Shown here piece by piece: positions 7,528-13,762 of a DNA stretch of 13,762 bases. Positions within the stretch are counted from its first letter, which is position 1. Each line of letters opens with the position of its first letter. The notes under the pieces are model-generated. The model was not told the origin of the DNA and made no database searches. It was given only the letters and a program-made list of their open reading frames with translations. Made by a program: the position numbers and the translations under genes. Source of the stretch: Deltaproteobacteria bacterium (GTDB lineage Bacteria; Desulfobacterota; Desulfobacteria; Desulfobacterales; Desulfatirhabdiaceae); the NCBI GenBank assembly GCA_021778975.1, contig JAJYBO010000051.1, forward strand, positions 1 through 13,762. The letters run 5' to 3'.

Positions 7528-7696
7528 TGAAAGTTTGATGCCTTTGTAAAAAGTCAAATTTCAGACGGCTTTGTAAAAAGGCCGCAGGCAAGGCGCGCAA
7601 ATCCGCAAGGCGTGAGGCGTACTTATGGTGCGCCGCAACGACGAAGGATGCAGCGCAACGCAGCATCCGGACTTTTTACGAAGCCGTCAAGTTTCA
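7528..7696. repeat. MITE-like dispersed repeat, full copy
   Basis: The ends form an imperfect inverted repeat of about 27 bases. The left arm (7528-7555) ends in TTTGTAAAAAGTC and the right arm (7670-7696) begins GACTTTTTACGAAGCCGTC. A second left-type motif, GACGGCTTTGTAAAAAG (7564-7580), pairs with 7672-7688 at 16 of 17 positions. The GC-rich centre includes GGATGC/GCATCC (a hairpin at about 7647-7667). A partial, diverged copy is at 12411-12471. No transposase is present, so any movement would be non-autonomous. I remember similar sequences as common in Desulfobacterales genomes; that needs a search to confirm. Confidence 0.65.
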
Positions 7697-7765
7697 ACCT
7701 GCAATTTGGGTGGGTGGCCGCTATTTTTTTCTTTTATTGCAACTGGTTTCAATAAGGAGGTGCAT

Positions 7766-9457
7766 GTGACAACATCTGTCGGTTATACCGATAAACCCTG
7801 GTTGAATTCCTATGCCAAAGGAATTCCGGAAACGGTAACATTTGAAAAGACCTGTCTGCCGGAGTTTTTAGAGCGTTCCGCCCGAACGTTTCCAAATAAC
7901 ACGGCGCTTCTGTTTCAGGGGTATAAGATCAACTTTCGCGAACTCGATGAAATGGTTAATCGTTTCAGCGCCTGTCTGGTCGCCTTTGGCATTTCAAAAG
8001 GCGACAGTGTCGCTATTTTGCTGCCCAACACCATTCCCTGTGTGGTCGCCTATTACGCCACACTCAAGATCGGCGCCATTGCGGTAATGAACAACCCCCT
8101 GTATTCGGATCGGGAATTGCTTCATCAGTTCAACGATTCCAGGTCCAAATGTCTTGTCACCCTCGATCTTCTGGGAAACCGGATGATTGATCTGAGGCCG
8201 CAGACCGGTATCCGGCACATTGTATATACCTCCATCGGCGATTACCTGCCATTTCCTCAAAACCTGTTGTTTCCGCTGGTCGCCAAGAAAAAAAAGCTGG
8301 CCGCGGATGTCAAAACCGCACCAAACGTCCATAAATGGAAGCCGCTTCTGGCGACGTCCAGACCGGCGCCTCCCCGATGTACACTTTCTTTTGACGATGT
8401 CGCCATGTATCAATACACCGGCGGCACCACCGGCGTATCCAAAGGCGTTATACTCACCCACGCCAATCTGAGCTGTCAGGTGCAACAGTTGGAAGCCTGG
8501 TTTCCGGGGTTCAATAAAGGCGAGGAAGCCATGCTGGGCGCGCTGCCGTTTTTCCATGTATTCGGTCTGTCTGTCGCCATGAATCTGGCGATATATATGG
8601 GCTGGGCGGATATTCTGGTGCCCAAGCCCCAGTCGCAACCGCTTCTGGAAACCATCGGCAAATACAGGCCCACATTCGCCCCGCTGGTGCCGACGATGTA
8701 TATCGGCATGTTGAACCATCCGCTGATTCACAAAACCGATATGTCTTCCATCAAGGGCTGTTTTTCCGGCAGCGCGCCGCTGCCAGTCGAAGTCATTCGA
8801 GATTTTGAAAAAAAGACCGGTTCGGTGATCGTGGAAGGCTTCGGCATGACGGAGTCCACGCCGGTGACGCATGTCAATCCATTTTCACAGAACAACCGTA
8901 AGGTAGGCAGTATCGGCCTTCCCATTCCCAACACCCAGGCTAAAATCGTGGATTTGTCCGACGGCGTTACGGAAATGTCTGTGGGGGAACCGGGAGAAAT
9001 GATCGTGCGAGGGCCTCAGGTGATGCAGGGCTATCTGGGAAAACCGGAAGAAACCGCTCAGACAATCGTGGATGGATGGCTTCACACCGGCGATATCGCC
9101 ATGATGGATAAGGACGGTTTTTTCTTTATCGTGGATCGCAAAAAAGACATGATTATCAGCGGCGGTTATAACGTGTATCCGCGGGACATCGAGGAAGTCT
9201 TCTTCGCCAATCCCAAGGTGCAGGAAGCCACGGCGATTGGCGTACCGCATCCGACACGCGGAGAATGCGTCAAGGTGTTCGTTGTTCTGAAGCCCGGCGA
9301 AACCGCCACGGAAAAAGAGCTGATTGACTACTGCAAGGGATATCTGGCCGCATATAAATTGCCGACCAGCATCGAATTTCGGGATGAATTGCCCAAGACC
9401 AACGTCGGCAAGGTGCTGAAGAAGGATTTGCGGGCGGAAACCCTGAAGAAAATGTAG
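7766..9457 (+). CDS. fadD: long-chain fatty-acid-CoA ligase (AMP-forming)
   Basis: A 563-residue ANL-superfamily acyl-CoA synthetase, activating fatty acids with ATP and CoA at the membrane face of the cytoplasm. Motifs: P-loop YTGGTTGVSKG (217-227), PFFHVFGL (261-268), GFGMTE (358-363), GWLHTGD (437-443), DRKKDMIISGGYNVYPRDIE (457-476) and catalytic K549 in PKTNVGK. Length is normal for the family. I chose the GTG at 7766 because AAGGAGG (7754-7760) lies 5 bases upstream and MTTSVGYTDKPW opens like other FadD proteins. An ATG at 7625 is in frame but would translate the inside of the repeat, so I reject it. Its gene faces the etf operon divergently and ends in a strong terminator. Exact chain-length preference cannot be read from the sequence. 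Confidence 0.93.
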   Translation: MTTSVGYTDKPWLNSYAKGIPETVTFEKTCLPEFLERSARTFPNNTALLFQGYKINFRELDEMVNRFSACLVAFGISKGDSVAILLPNTIPCVVAYYATLKIGAIAVMNNPLYSDRELLHQFNDSRSKCLVTLDLLGNRMIDLRPQTGIRHIVYTSIGDYLPFPQNLLFPLVAKKKKLAADVKTAPNVHKWKPLLATSRPAPPRCTLSFDDVAMYQYTGGTTGVSKGVILTHANLSCQVQQLEAWFPGFNKGEEAMLGALPFFHVFGLSVAMNLAIYMGWADILVPKPQSQPLLETIGKYRPTFAPLVPTMYIGMLNHPLIHKTDMSSIKGCFSGSAPLPVEVIRDFEKKTGSVIVEGFGMTESTPVTHVNPFSQNNRKVGSIGLPIPNTQAKIVDLSDGVTEMSVGEPGEMIVRGPQVMQGYLGKPEETAQTIVDGWLHTGDIAMMDKDGFFFIVDRKKDMIISGGYNVYPRDIEEVFFANPKVQEATAIGVPHPTRGECVKVFVVLKPGETATEKELIDYCKGYLAAYKLPTSIEFRDELPKTNVGKVLKKDLRAETLKKM

Positions 9458-9472
9458 AAAACCCCCAAAACG

Positions 9473-9505
9473 AAAAAGGGGCGATCCGAAAATCGCCCCT
9501 TTTTT
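9473..9505. terminator. intrinsic terminator of fadD, possibly bidirectional
   Basis: GGGGCGAT (9478-9485) and ATCGCCCC (9492-9499) form a perfect 8-bp stem around CCGAAA, followed by six T. Five A before the stem pair with the T-run, so the structure also reads as a terminator from the other strand. It starts 15 bases after the fadD stop, between converging genes. Confidence 0.92.
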
Positions 9506-9516
9506 ATTCAGGTCTC

Positions 9517-9547
9517 AAAAAAATCCGGGCGGTTTGTCCACCCGGAT
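9517..9547 (-). terminator. intrinsic terminator of the repressor-dehydrogenase operon
   Basis: On the minus strand ATCCGGGTGG and CCGCCCGGAT (9538-9547 and 9523-9532) form a 10-bp stem with one G-U pair and a 5-base loop. Seven T follow (9517-9523, partly within the stem). It lies about 20 bases past the acyl-CoA dehydrogenase stop codon. Confidence 0.8.
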
Positions 9548-9567
9548 CGGACTTCAATTTACATCTA

Positions 9568-11421
9568 TCATCCGCCGAACGATACTTCCGGAATATCCAC
9601 CGCTGCGCTGCATGTTTCCATGATCGCCTTCATTTTTCCGTAGGTTACCGGAAGAACGGATTTGATAAAATATTCGGCGCTCCGGAGCTGACCCTCATAG
9701 AACGCCGCGTTTTTATTTTTTTCGGCGGCGGCTCTGCGGGCTTCCGGATCAAGGCTTCCGGCCAGTTTTTCGAGCTGCTGCGCGGCGATGGACGCTCTCC
9801 AGAGCAGCATCCAGGCCATCACCACATCACCGGAAACTTCAAGGAACGGATGGGCGTTGGCAAAGGCTTTCATGACCTGCGGAGACATGGCGGTCGCCCC
9901 CAGGTGCATGGCGACTTCTCCAAGTTTGTTGACGGCGCCTTCCACTTTTGCCGCAAATTCTTCCAGACCGGAGACGCCTTTGGCGGCGGCGATGGTTTTC
10001 TGCATTTCACCGAACAGATCCATGACCGGCTTGCCTTTTTTCATCCCCAGTTTTCTGCCCAGTAAATCCATGGCCTGAATGCCGTTGGTGCCTTCATAGA
10101 TCATGGTGATGCGGCAGTCGCGCAGCAATTGTTCCATCGGAAATTCCTTGATGAAACCATACCCGCCATAGACCTGGACGCCGTGGCTGCAAACCTCGAA
10201 GGCCTTGTCCGTGATATACCCCTTGGCGATGGGTGTCAGGATTTCGATCAATCCCTGATACCTGGCTTTTTCATTTTCATCGGTCGTGGTTTCAATTTTG
10301 TCTGAACACATGCCCACATAGTACAGAATGCTTCTCATGCCTTCCACGTAAGATTTCATGATGAGAAGCTGACGCCGGACATCCGGATGCTGGATGATGG
10401 GTACGGACGGCGCATTTTCGTTCATGGACTGAAGCAGGTTCTTGCCCTGTTTTCTTTCTTTGGCGTAAGCAAGCGCATAAGAGTATGCGGAAGACGCGCA
10501 GGTGAACCCCTGAAGCCCCACCAGGAGGCGGGCTTCATTCATCATCAAAAACATGGCTTTCATGCCCTTGTTTTCTTCACCCAGAAGCGTTCCCCGGCAT
10601 TTTCCCTTGCCCCCCAGGGTCAAAGAGCATGTGGCGTTGCCGTGGATGCCCATTTTTTCTTCGATGCCGGTGCAGACAACGTCGTTGAATTCGCCCAGAC
10701 TGCCGTCGTCGTTGACCCATATTTTCGGTACGAGAAACAGGGATATCCCCTTGGTGCCGGCGGGGGCGCCCACAATTCTGGCCAGAACCGGGTGAATGAT
10801 GTTTTCGACCAGGTTATGCTCGCCGCCGGAGATAAATATCTTGCCGCCGGTGATGGAGTAGGTGCCGTCGTCGTTCTTGACGGCCGTTGTGGTCAGCGCG
10901 CCGACGTCCGACCCGGCTTCAGGTTCGGTCAGAAGCATGGTGCCCGACCATTCGCCGGTGTACATTTTTTTGAGGAAAAGCTTTTTCTGCTTTTCGGTGC
11001 CGAATTCCTCGACCAATTTACCGGCGCCGTGGGTCAGGCCAGGATACATCATAAAAGCGAAGTTGCCGCCGACCAGATAATCTCCGGCCGCCAGGGAGAC
11101 GGTTCTCGGCATTCCCTGACCGCCCCATTCCGGATCTTCCGGCATTGCCACCCACTCGCCCTCGCGAACCAGATCATAGATACGATGAAAACTTTCAGGC
11201 ACGGTCACCACGCCGTTTTCTAATTTACAGCCCTCTTCATCTCCGATTTTCTGAGTGGGGAGGATTTCTTTGATGGCCAGGTTTCTGGCTTCGGTAACGA
11301 TCAGGTCAACGGTTTTCTTGTTGAAATCCGCGAATTTTTCATGTTTGCTGAGTTCTTCGACGTGAAGCTGCTCATACAGAACAAAATCTACATCTCTGCG
11401 ATCTGCAATAGGTTGCGCCAT
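9568..11421 (-). CDS. acyl-CoA dehydrogenase, long (about 600-residue) type
   Basis: FAD enzyme (617 residues) making the 2,3-double bond of acyl-CoA and handing electrons to ETF. It belongs to the longer ACAD subgroup with an extra C-terminal domain, the group that also includes DmdC-like enzymes. Motifs: MPEDPEWGGQGMP (93-105), LLTEPEAGSDVGAL (163-176), KIFISGGEH (194-202), GFTCASSAY (305-313), YGGYGFIKEFPMEQLLRD (418-435) and the catalytic glutamate in IYEGTNGIQAMDL (E443, 441-453). The added C-terminal domain covers roughly 470-610. AAGGAG lies 8 bases before the ATG at 11419-11421. It follows the tetR gene by 57 bases in the same direction and probably shares its promoter, so it would be derepressed by acyl-CoA. 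Substrate range is not readable; a fatty acyl-CoA is likely from context. Confidence 0.92.
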   Translation of the reverse strand: MAQPIADRRDVDFVLYEQLHVEELSKHEKFADFNKKTVDLIVTEARNLAIKEILPTQKIGDEEGCKLENGVVTVPESFHRIYDLVREGEWVAMPEDPEWGGQGMPRTVSLAAGDYLVGGNFAFMMYPGLTHGAGKLVEEFGTEKQKKLFLKKMYTGEWSGTMLLTEPEAGSDVGALTTTAVKNDDGTYSITGGKIFISGGEHNLVENIIHPVLARIVGAPAGTKGISLFLVPKIWVNDDGSLGEFNDVVCTGIEEKMGIHGNATCSLTLGGKGKCRGTLLGEENKGMKAMFLMMNEARLLVGLQGFTCASSAYSYALAYAKERKQGKNLLQSMNENAPSVPIIQHPDVRRQLLIMKSYVEGMRSILYYVGMCSDKIETTTDENEKARYQGLIEILTPIAKGYITDKAFEVCSHGVQVYGGYGFIKEFPMEQLLRDCRITMIYEGTNGIQAMDLLGRKLGMKKGKPVMDLFGEMQKTIAAAKGVSGLEEFAAKVEGAVNKLGEVAMHLGATAMSPQVMKAFANAHPFLEVSGDVVMAWMLLWRASIAAQQLEKLAGSLDPEARRAAAEKNKNAAFYEGQLRSAEYFIKSVLPVTYGKMKAIMETCSAAVDIPEVSFGG

Positions 11422-11478
11422 GATTTTTATCTCCTTATGGGTGTGTGGGTATAGTTGATGGGGGGCCTCAAAAAGCTG

Positions 11479-12087
11479 TCATGAATTGTTTACGTTGTTA
11501 TTGCCGATACCTCTGATAAACAGATCAATTAGCGGATCCGCCATGGATCTTAAATCGTACTTGCCGCCGGAATGAAGCCAGTTGTTGATGGTTTCATCCA
11601 CAGCGCCCAGGATGAACCGCTTGACCAGACTGAGGTAGAGGTCCTTTCGCATGGTGCCGTCCGCCTGCCCCTGTTCCACGATTTCGGATACGATGTCCAG
11701 ATACATCTTGGACATTTCTCGAATTTGAGGCTCGGCGGACCGGCTGTTCTGATGCGTTTCCGCCTGATAAACGATGGCCATGTTCTTGTCGCGCTGAAAC
11801 TCATCCAGATGGCGACGGACCAGATTTTTGAGTTTTTCGATAGCGCCGTCCGCCGTCGCCACTTCTTCACGGAACAAGTCGAATACCTGCTTGGCCTTGT
11901 AAGTGAAAAATTGAACCAGGATATCATCCTTGTTCTTGAAATACAGATAAATTGTGCCATCCGCGACGCCGGCTTCCCTGGCGATCTGGGAAATTGTGGA
12001 TTGATAAAATCCCTGTTCCGCAAATACCATGACAGCGGCTTCGAGTATCCGATGGTATTTGTCATTATTTTTGTCTTTGATACTGAT
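11479..12087 (-). CDS. fadR: TetR-family fatty-acid regulator (FadR/YsiA-like), probable AUC start
   Basis: A 202-residue repressor. The N-terminal TetR helix-turn-helix is textbook: YHRILEAAVMVFAEQGF (helix 1, about 10-26), then STISQIAREAGVADGTIYLY and FKNKDDILVQFF. GVADGTIYLYFKNK is the same block I remember in B. subtilis FadR, as is the C-terminal LGAVDETINNW resembling GTIDETVTTW. That protein is released from DNA by long-chain acyl-CoA. Start: the only in-frame ATG (12028-12030) removes half of helix 1 and has no ribosome site. In-frame codons up to the stop at 12130 include no ATG, GTG or TTG. AGGAGG (12093-12098) sits 5 bases before an ATC (12085-12087) that opens (M)SIKDKNNDKY, so I place the start there. 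Two FadR boxes lie upstream; the dehydrogenase follows. Confidence 0.85.
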   Translation of the reverse strand: MSIKDKNNDKYHRILEAAVMVFAEQGFYQSTISQIAREAGVADGTIYLYFKNKDDILVQFFTYKAKQVFDLFREEVATADGAIEKLKNLVRRHLDEFQRDKNMAIVYQAETHQNSRSAEPQIREMSKMYLDIVSEIVEQGQADGTMRKDLYLSLVKRFILGAVDETINNWLHSGGKYDLRSMADPLIDLFIRGIGNNNVNNS

Positions 12088-12098
12088 GGTAGCCTCCT
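12085..12098 (-). promoter_or_regulatory. Shine-Dalgarno and AUC start of the repressor gene
   Basis: AGGAGG (12093-12098), five bases CTACC, then ATC AGT ATC AAA. Spacing is ideal for initiation at ATC. No conventional start codon exists in this frame between the upstream stop (12130-12132) and the ATG at 12030. Confidence 0.6.
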
Positions 12099-12172
12099 CG
12101 ACAGCAGCATCCTGAAGACGCCTTTGCCCTCATCCCGCCGTAAATCACGATACAGCGTGTAAAACTTAATCA

Positions 12173-12190
12173 TGAATGAATATTCATTCA
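12173..12190. promoter_or_regulatory. FadR-type operator, box 2
   Basis: TGAATGA-ATAT-TCATTCA, extending to a 20-bp perfect palindrome (12172-12191). It lies immediately downstream of the candidate -10 of the repressor promoter and about 85 bases before the start codon, which fits autorepression. Confidence 0.88.
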
Positions 12191-12218
12191 TTTATCAAAA
12201 CATGGCTTTGATAGTCAA
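12191..12218 (-). promoter_or_regulatory. candidate promoter of the repressor-dehydrogenase operon
   Basis: On the minus strand TTGACT (12213-12218, 5 of 6), a 16-base spacer, then GATAAA (12191-12196, 4 of 6). Box 2 begins at the next base. The order -35, TAAAT, operator repeats that upstream of the Fe-S oxidoreductase. Confidence 0.5.
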
Positions 12219-12258
12219 GGAAAATATATCAGATTGATCTGGTGGTTGCAAATTTTAA

Positions 12259-12276
12259 TGAATGAGTCGTCATTCA
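12259..12276. promoter_or_regulatory. FadR-type operator, box 3
   Basis: TGAATGA-GTCG-TCATTCA, perfect 7-bp arms. It lies about 40 bases upstream of the repressor -35, centre to centre 86 bases from box 2. It could be an auxiliary site or control plus-strand transcription toward the Nudix gene. Confidence 0.82.
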
Positions 12277-12368
12277 AAGTATTTTCATATGTCCGTAATC
12301 CGGTATGTCGCGCATATCATTCTGTGGGGGATCGGACGGTCAAGATGTGTCTCTGTCCGGGTTTTTAC

Positions 12369-12397
12369 TTGACACAACGGCGGCTACTTTCTATATA
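12369..12397 (+). promoter_or_regulatory. candidate promoter of the Nudix hydrolase gene
   Basis: Perfect TTGACA (12369-12374), 17-base spacer, then TATATA (12392-12397) continuing AAG. Transcription would start near 12404 and run through the partial repeat copy before the ATG at 12479. Confidence 0.55.
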
Positions 12398-12410
12398 AAG
12401 CGTGTATTCA

Positions 12411-12471
12411 TTGTAAAAAATCTAATTTCGAACGGCTTTGTAAAAAGTTCGTAGGCAAGTTGAGCATATCG
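12411..12471. repeat. partial copy of the dispersed repeat
   Basis: Aligns without gaps to 7544-7604: TTGTAAAAA, AATTTC, then ACGGCTTTGTAAAAAG, CG, AGGCAAG and GCA blocks are shared. About three quarters of positions are identical over some 57 bases, after which similarity ends. The right half with the inverted end is absent. It forms the leader just before the Nudix start codon. Confidence 0.65.
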
Positions 12472-12478
12472 AAATATC

Positions 12479-12979
12479 ATGCAGACCAAATTATTCTGTC
12501 CATATTGCGGGTTCAGGCTTGGCAGGAAGCACCATGAAAACCGGGATCGGTTGTTTTGCGGCCAGTGCAATCAGCCGATATACGAAAATCCGGTGCCGGC
12601 TACCTGTACAGTTGTCGTAAATGCTCAGCGGCAAATTCTTCTGGTTGAGCGCAGTGTTGAACCTCATAAAGGGCTATGGTGTCTGCCGGGCGGGTTTATA
12701 GAAATCGGAGAATATCCGGAAGACGCGGCGCTGCGCGAGCTGCGTGAAGAAACAGGATTGACGGGTCATATCCAGATGTTGATAGGCGTTACGGCGCACC
12801 CCAGCAGTTTGTACGAAACGGTGTTGCTGGTGGGGTACGGGGTTACCCGATGCGAGGGGCAACTGATACCCGGCGACGATGCATCGGATGCGGCCTATTT
12901 TTCACCTGACAGCTTGCCGGCAATCGCTTTTGAAAGTCATATAAAGTTCATCCAGAGATGGATTCAACAAAACGGCTGA
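12479..12979 (+). CDS. Nudix hydrolase with N-terminal zinc ribbon
   Basis: A 166-residue cytoplasmic pyrophosphohydrolase of the Nudix superfamily. The Nudix box runs from GGFIEIGEYPEDAAL into RELREETGL (about 75-98), with the metal-binding REXXEE core intact. Ahead of it is a four-cysteine zinc ribbon, CPYC (7-10) and CGQC (27-30), an arrangement like that of NADH pyrophosphatase NudC and related small proteins. The NudC-specific SQPWPFPxS motif is not present, so substrate is open: a nucleoside diphosphate derivative is the safe statement. The ATG is the first possible one and keeps the zinc ribbon whole, but no Shine-Dalgarno sequence precedes it. Translation may rely on an AT-rich or nearly leaderless site. 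A small conserved gene follows after 30 bases. Confidence 0.9.
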   Translation: MQTKLFCPYCGFRLGRKHHENRDRLFCGQCNQPIYENPVPATCTVVVNAQRQILLVERSVEPHKGLWCLPGGFIEIGEYPEDAALRELREETGLTGHIQMLIGVTAHPSSLYETVLLVGYGVTRCEGQLIPGDDASDAAYFSPDSLPAIAFESHIKFIQRWIQQNG

Positions 12980-13009
12980 TGGGCCATACCTATATCGAGG
13001 CGACGGGCA

Positions 13010-13378
13010 ATGCAGATTCCCACATATCAGATTCATAATGTACTCAACACATACAGTTCTCAACTTTTCAAGGCATGTTTGGCCGAAGTCGGGCTGCCAT
13101 CCGAAGTCGGGCATCTGGCCGAAATTCAGATGGCGCGGGAAGTTCAGCGCAGAGCGCTGGTTGATAAAATAGCGGTTGATATTGTTCAGCGGATAACCCG
13201 TCTCGATTCTCTGACCCATTCCTTTTCGGCTTCGGAAAGCCTGCCGTCGAGCCACGATGCTGCACTTGTCCGTTTCGATCATTTCGTTTTCAACACGCTG
13301 GATGCCAGCAACCAGAAAACAGCACAAACCCGTTCCGTCGAGGATTCTATTTTCCTGATCAAACGGGATACGGCCTGA
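13010..13378 (+). CDS. small conserved protein, resembles DVU0524-type flagellar-region proteins
   Basis: A 122-residue protein without membrane segment or signal peptide. The N-terminus, MQIPTYQIHNVLNTYSSQL, resembles what I remember of small Desulfovibrio proteins encoded next to flgM (DVU0524 type). No enzymatic motif is visible. The middle (about 40-75) is a charged amphipathic helix region with many Arg, Ala and Val; the tail carries scattered Ser and Thr. GAGG (12997-13000) lies 9 bases before the ATG. It follows the Nudix gene by 30 bases and probably shares its transcript. No flagellar gene is visible in this window, so a flagellar role is only suggested by the family memory. That the gene is real is more certain than its family. 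Confidence 0.6.
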   Translation: MQIPTYQIHNVLNTYSSQLFKACLAEVGLPSEVGHLAEIQMAREVQRRALVDKIAVDIVQRITRLDSLTHSFSASESLPSSHDAALVRFDHFVFNTLDASNQKTAQTRSVEDSIFLIKRDTA

Positions 13379-13436
13379 CAACGCTATAGACACAGTATGT
13401 CGGTTTTCTTTTTTTCCAGATGACATCATTCACGGT

Positions 13437-13453
13437 TACAGGTTCAACCTGTA
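13437..13453. repeat. small perfect hairpin before the transketolase-like gene
   Basis: TACAGGT-TCA-ACCTGTA: 7-bp perfect stem with a 3-base loop, 48 bases before the ATG at 13501. No T-run follows, so it is not a clear terminator. It could be an operator or a leader structure. Confidence 0.45.
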
Positions 13454-13500
13454 TCTCTTAAAGACACTGCTTTATTTTTTCACGATAGAAGGATTATCTC

Positions 13501-13762
13501 ATGAATTTTCCCGCAGATTTGAATATTGACCACTATACGCCTGTACATCTTTCGCTTCGCGAACCGCAACTGCTTCCGGCGCAAAAGGAACTGCTGACCC
13601 GGAACATCCGCATGGTCCGAGACAGCATCGTTTTTTTTACGGCATACGCCAACCTCAAAGGGCTGGGGGGGCATACGGGCGGCGCTGTTGACATTGTTCC
13701 GGAGCTTTTGATGATTGACGGGCTGATTAAGGGCGGTGAGGCCATCTATCCGGTATATTTCG
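13501..13762 (+). CDS. transketolase-like thiamine diphosphate enzyme, N-terminal fragment
   Basis: The frame is open from the ATG at 13501 to the window edge (87 codons). It begins MNFPADLNIDHYTPVHLSL and continues with RNIRMVRDSIVFFTAYANLK and GLGGHTGGAVDIVPELLMID. The GGHTGGAVD...PELL stretch corresponds to the SGHPGG...a..L segment at the start of the transketolase thiamine diphosphate domain. The HYTPVHL opening is one I associate with a transketolase-like group in delta-type bacteria rather than the pentose-phosphate TktA. AGAAGG (13487-13492) lies 8 bases upstream. Only about an eighth of a normal transketolase is present, so cofactor residues beyond this segment cannot be checked. Confidence 0.75.
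   Translation, partial: MNFPADLNIDHYTPVHLSLREPQLLPAQKELLTRNIRMVRDSIVFFTAYANLKGLGGHTGGAVDIVPELLMIDGLIKGGEAIYPVYF

Larger units (their letters stand above)
7228..7765. other. 538-bp divergent control region between the etf operon and acyl-CoA synthetase
   Basis: No protein-coding gene is supported here. The left part holds the leader of the oxidoreductase-etfBA operon and its promoter with a FadR-type operator (7317-7361). The centre, about 7380-7520, is AT-rich with nothing I can name. The right part (7528-7696) is a MITE-like repeat, followed by the ribosome binding site of the acyl-CoA synthetase. I could not find a convincing plus-strand promoter for the synthetase. Confidence 0.6.

Noticed and set aside
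7625..7765. N-terminal extension of the acyl-CoA synthetase from an ATG at 7625
   Set aside because: The first part translates the inside of the repeat element and does not resemble FadD. AAGGAGG sits 5 bases before the GTG at 7766, where the family N-terminus begins.
11550..12191. Long minus-strand frame overlapping the TetR gene in another phase
   Set aside because: It is a shadow of the repressor gene. Its product is rich in Arg, Ser and Trp, has no family features, and its 5' end lies in the operator.
1..13762. CRISPR array, tRNA, rRNA or phage genes
   Set aside because: I saw no regularly spaced direct repeats, no tRNA-like cloverleaf or rRNA core sequence, and no integrase or structural phage genes.

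Overview
The window is about 13.8 kb of bacterial chromosome, most likely from a Desulfobacterota sulfate reducer or relative (Desulfobacteraceae-like). The reasons are the ETF-linked membrane Fe-S oxidoreductase next to etfBA, the fatty-acid activation and oxidation genes, a small protein resembling one found near flagellar genes in Desulfovibrio, and a dispersed repeat of a kind I associate with this group. The assignment is inference; no rRNA or tRNA is present.

Layout. (1) 124-443, minus: remnant of a DUF29 gene with its middle deleted. (2) 490-2982, minus: an mlaEFD-type lipid transport operon with its own sigma70-like promoter. Its ATPase carries a C-terminal extension that reads as a degenerate GGDEF domain. 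(3) 3238-7227, minus: a membrane Fe-S oxidoreductase followed by etfB and etfA. (4) 7228-7765: a control region holding a FadR-type operator and a MITE-like repeat. (5) 7766-9457, plus: long-chain acyl-CoA synthetase, ending in a strong terminator. (6) 9568-12087, minus: a TetR/FadR-type repressor followed by an acyl-CoA dehydrogenase, with two FadR-type operators upstream. (7) 12479-13762, plus: a Nudix hydrolase, a small conserved protein and the 5' end of a transketolase-like gene that runs off the window.

How the genes fit together. Regions 3 to 6 read as one fatty-acid oxidation regulon. The synthetase makes acyl-CoA, the dehydrogenase oxidises it, EtfBA takes the electrons, and the Fe-S oxidoreductase passes them to the menaquinone pool. 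Three near-identical palindromes (TGAATGA-N4-TCATTCA) match the operator I remember for Bacillus subtilis FadR (YsiA). They lie at the promoter of the oxidoreductase-etfBA operon and upstream of the repressor-dehydrogenase operon, and the local TetR protein resembles that FadR. No thiolase, hydratase or hydroxyacyl-CoA dehydrogenase gene is in the window.

Most notable points: the MlaF-degenerate GGDEF fusion; the FadR regulon with a repeated promoter-operator layout; a probable AUC start codon on the repressor gene; loss of all cysteine ligands in the first CCG domain of the ETF oxidoreductase; and a dispersed repeat present as one full and one partial copy.
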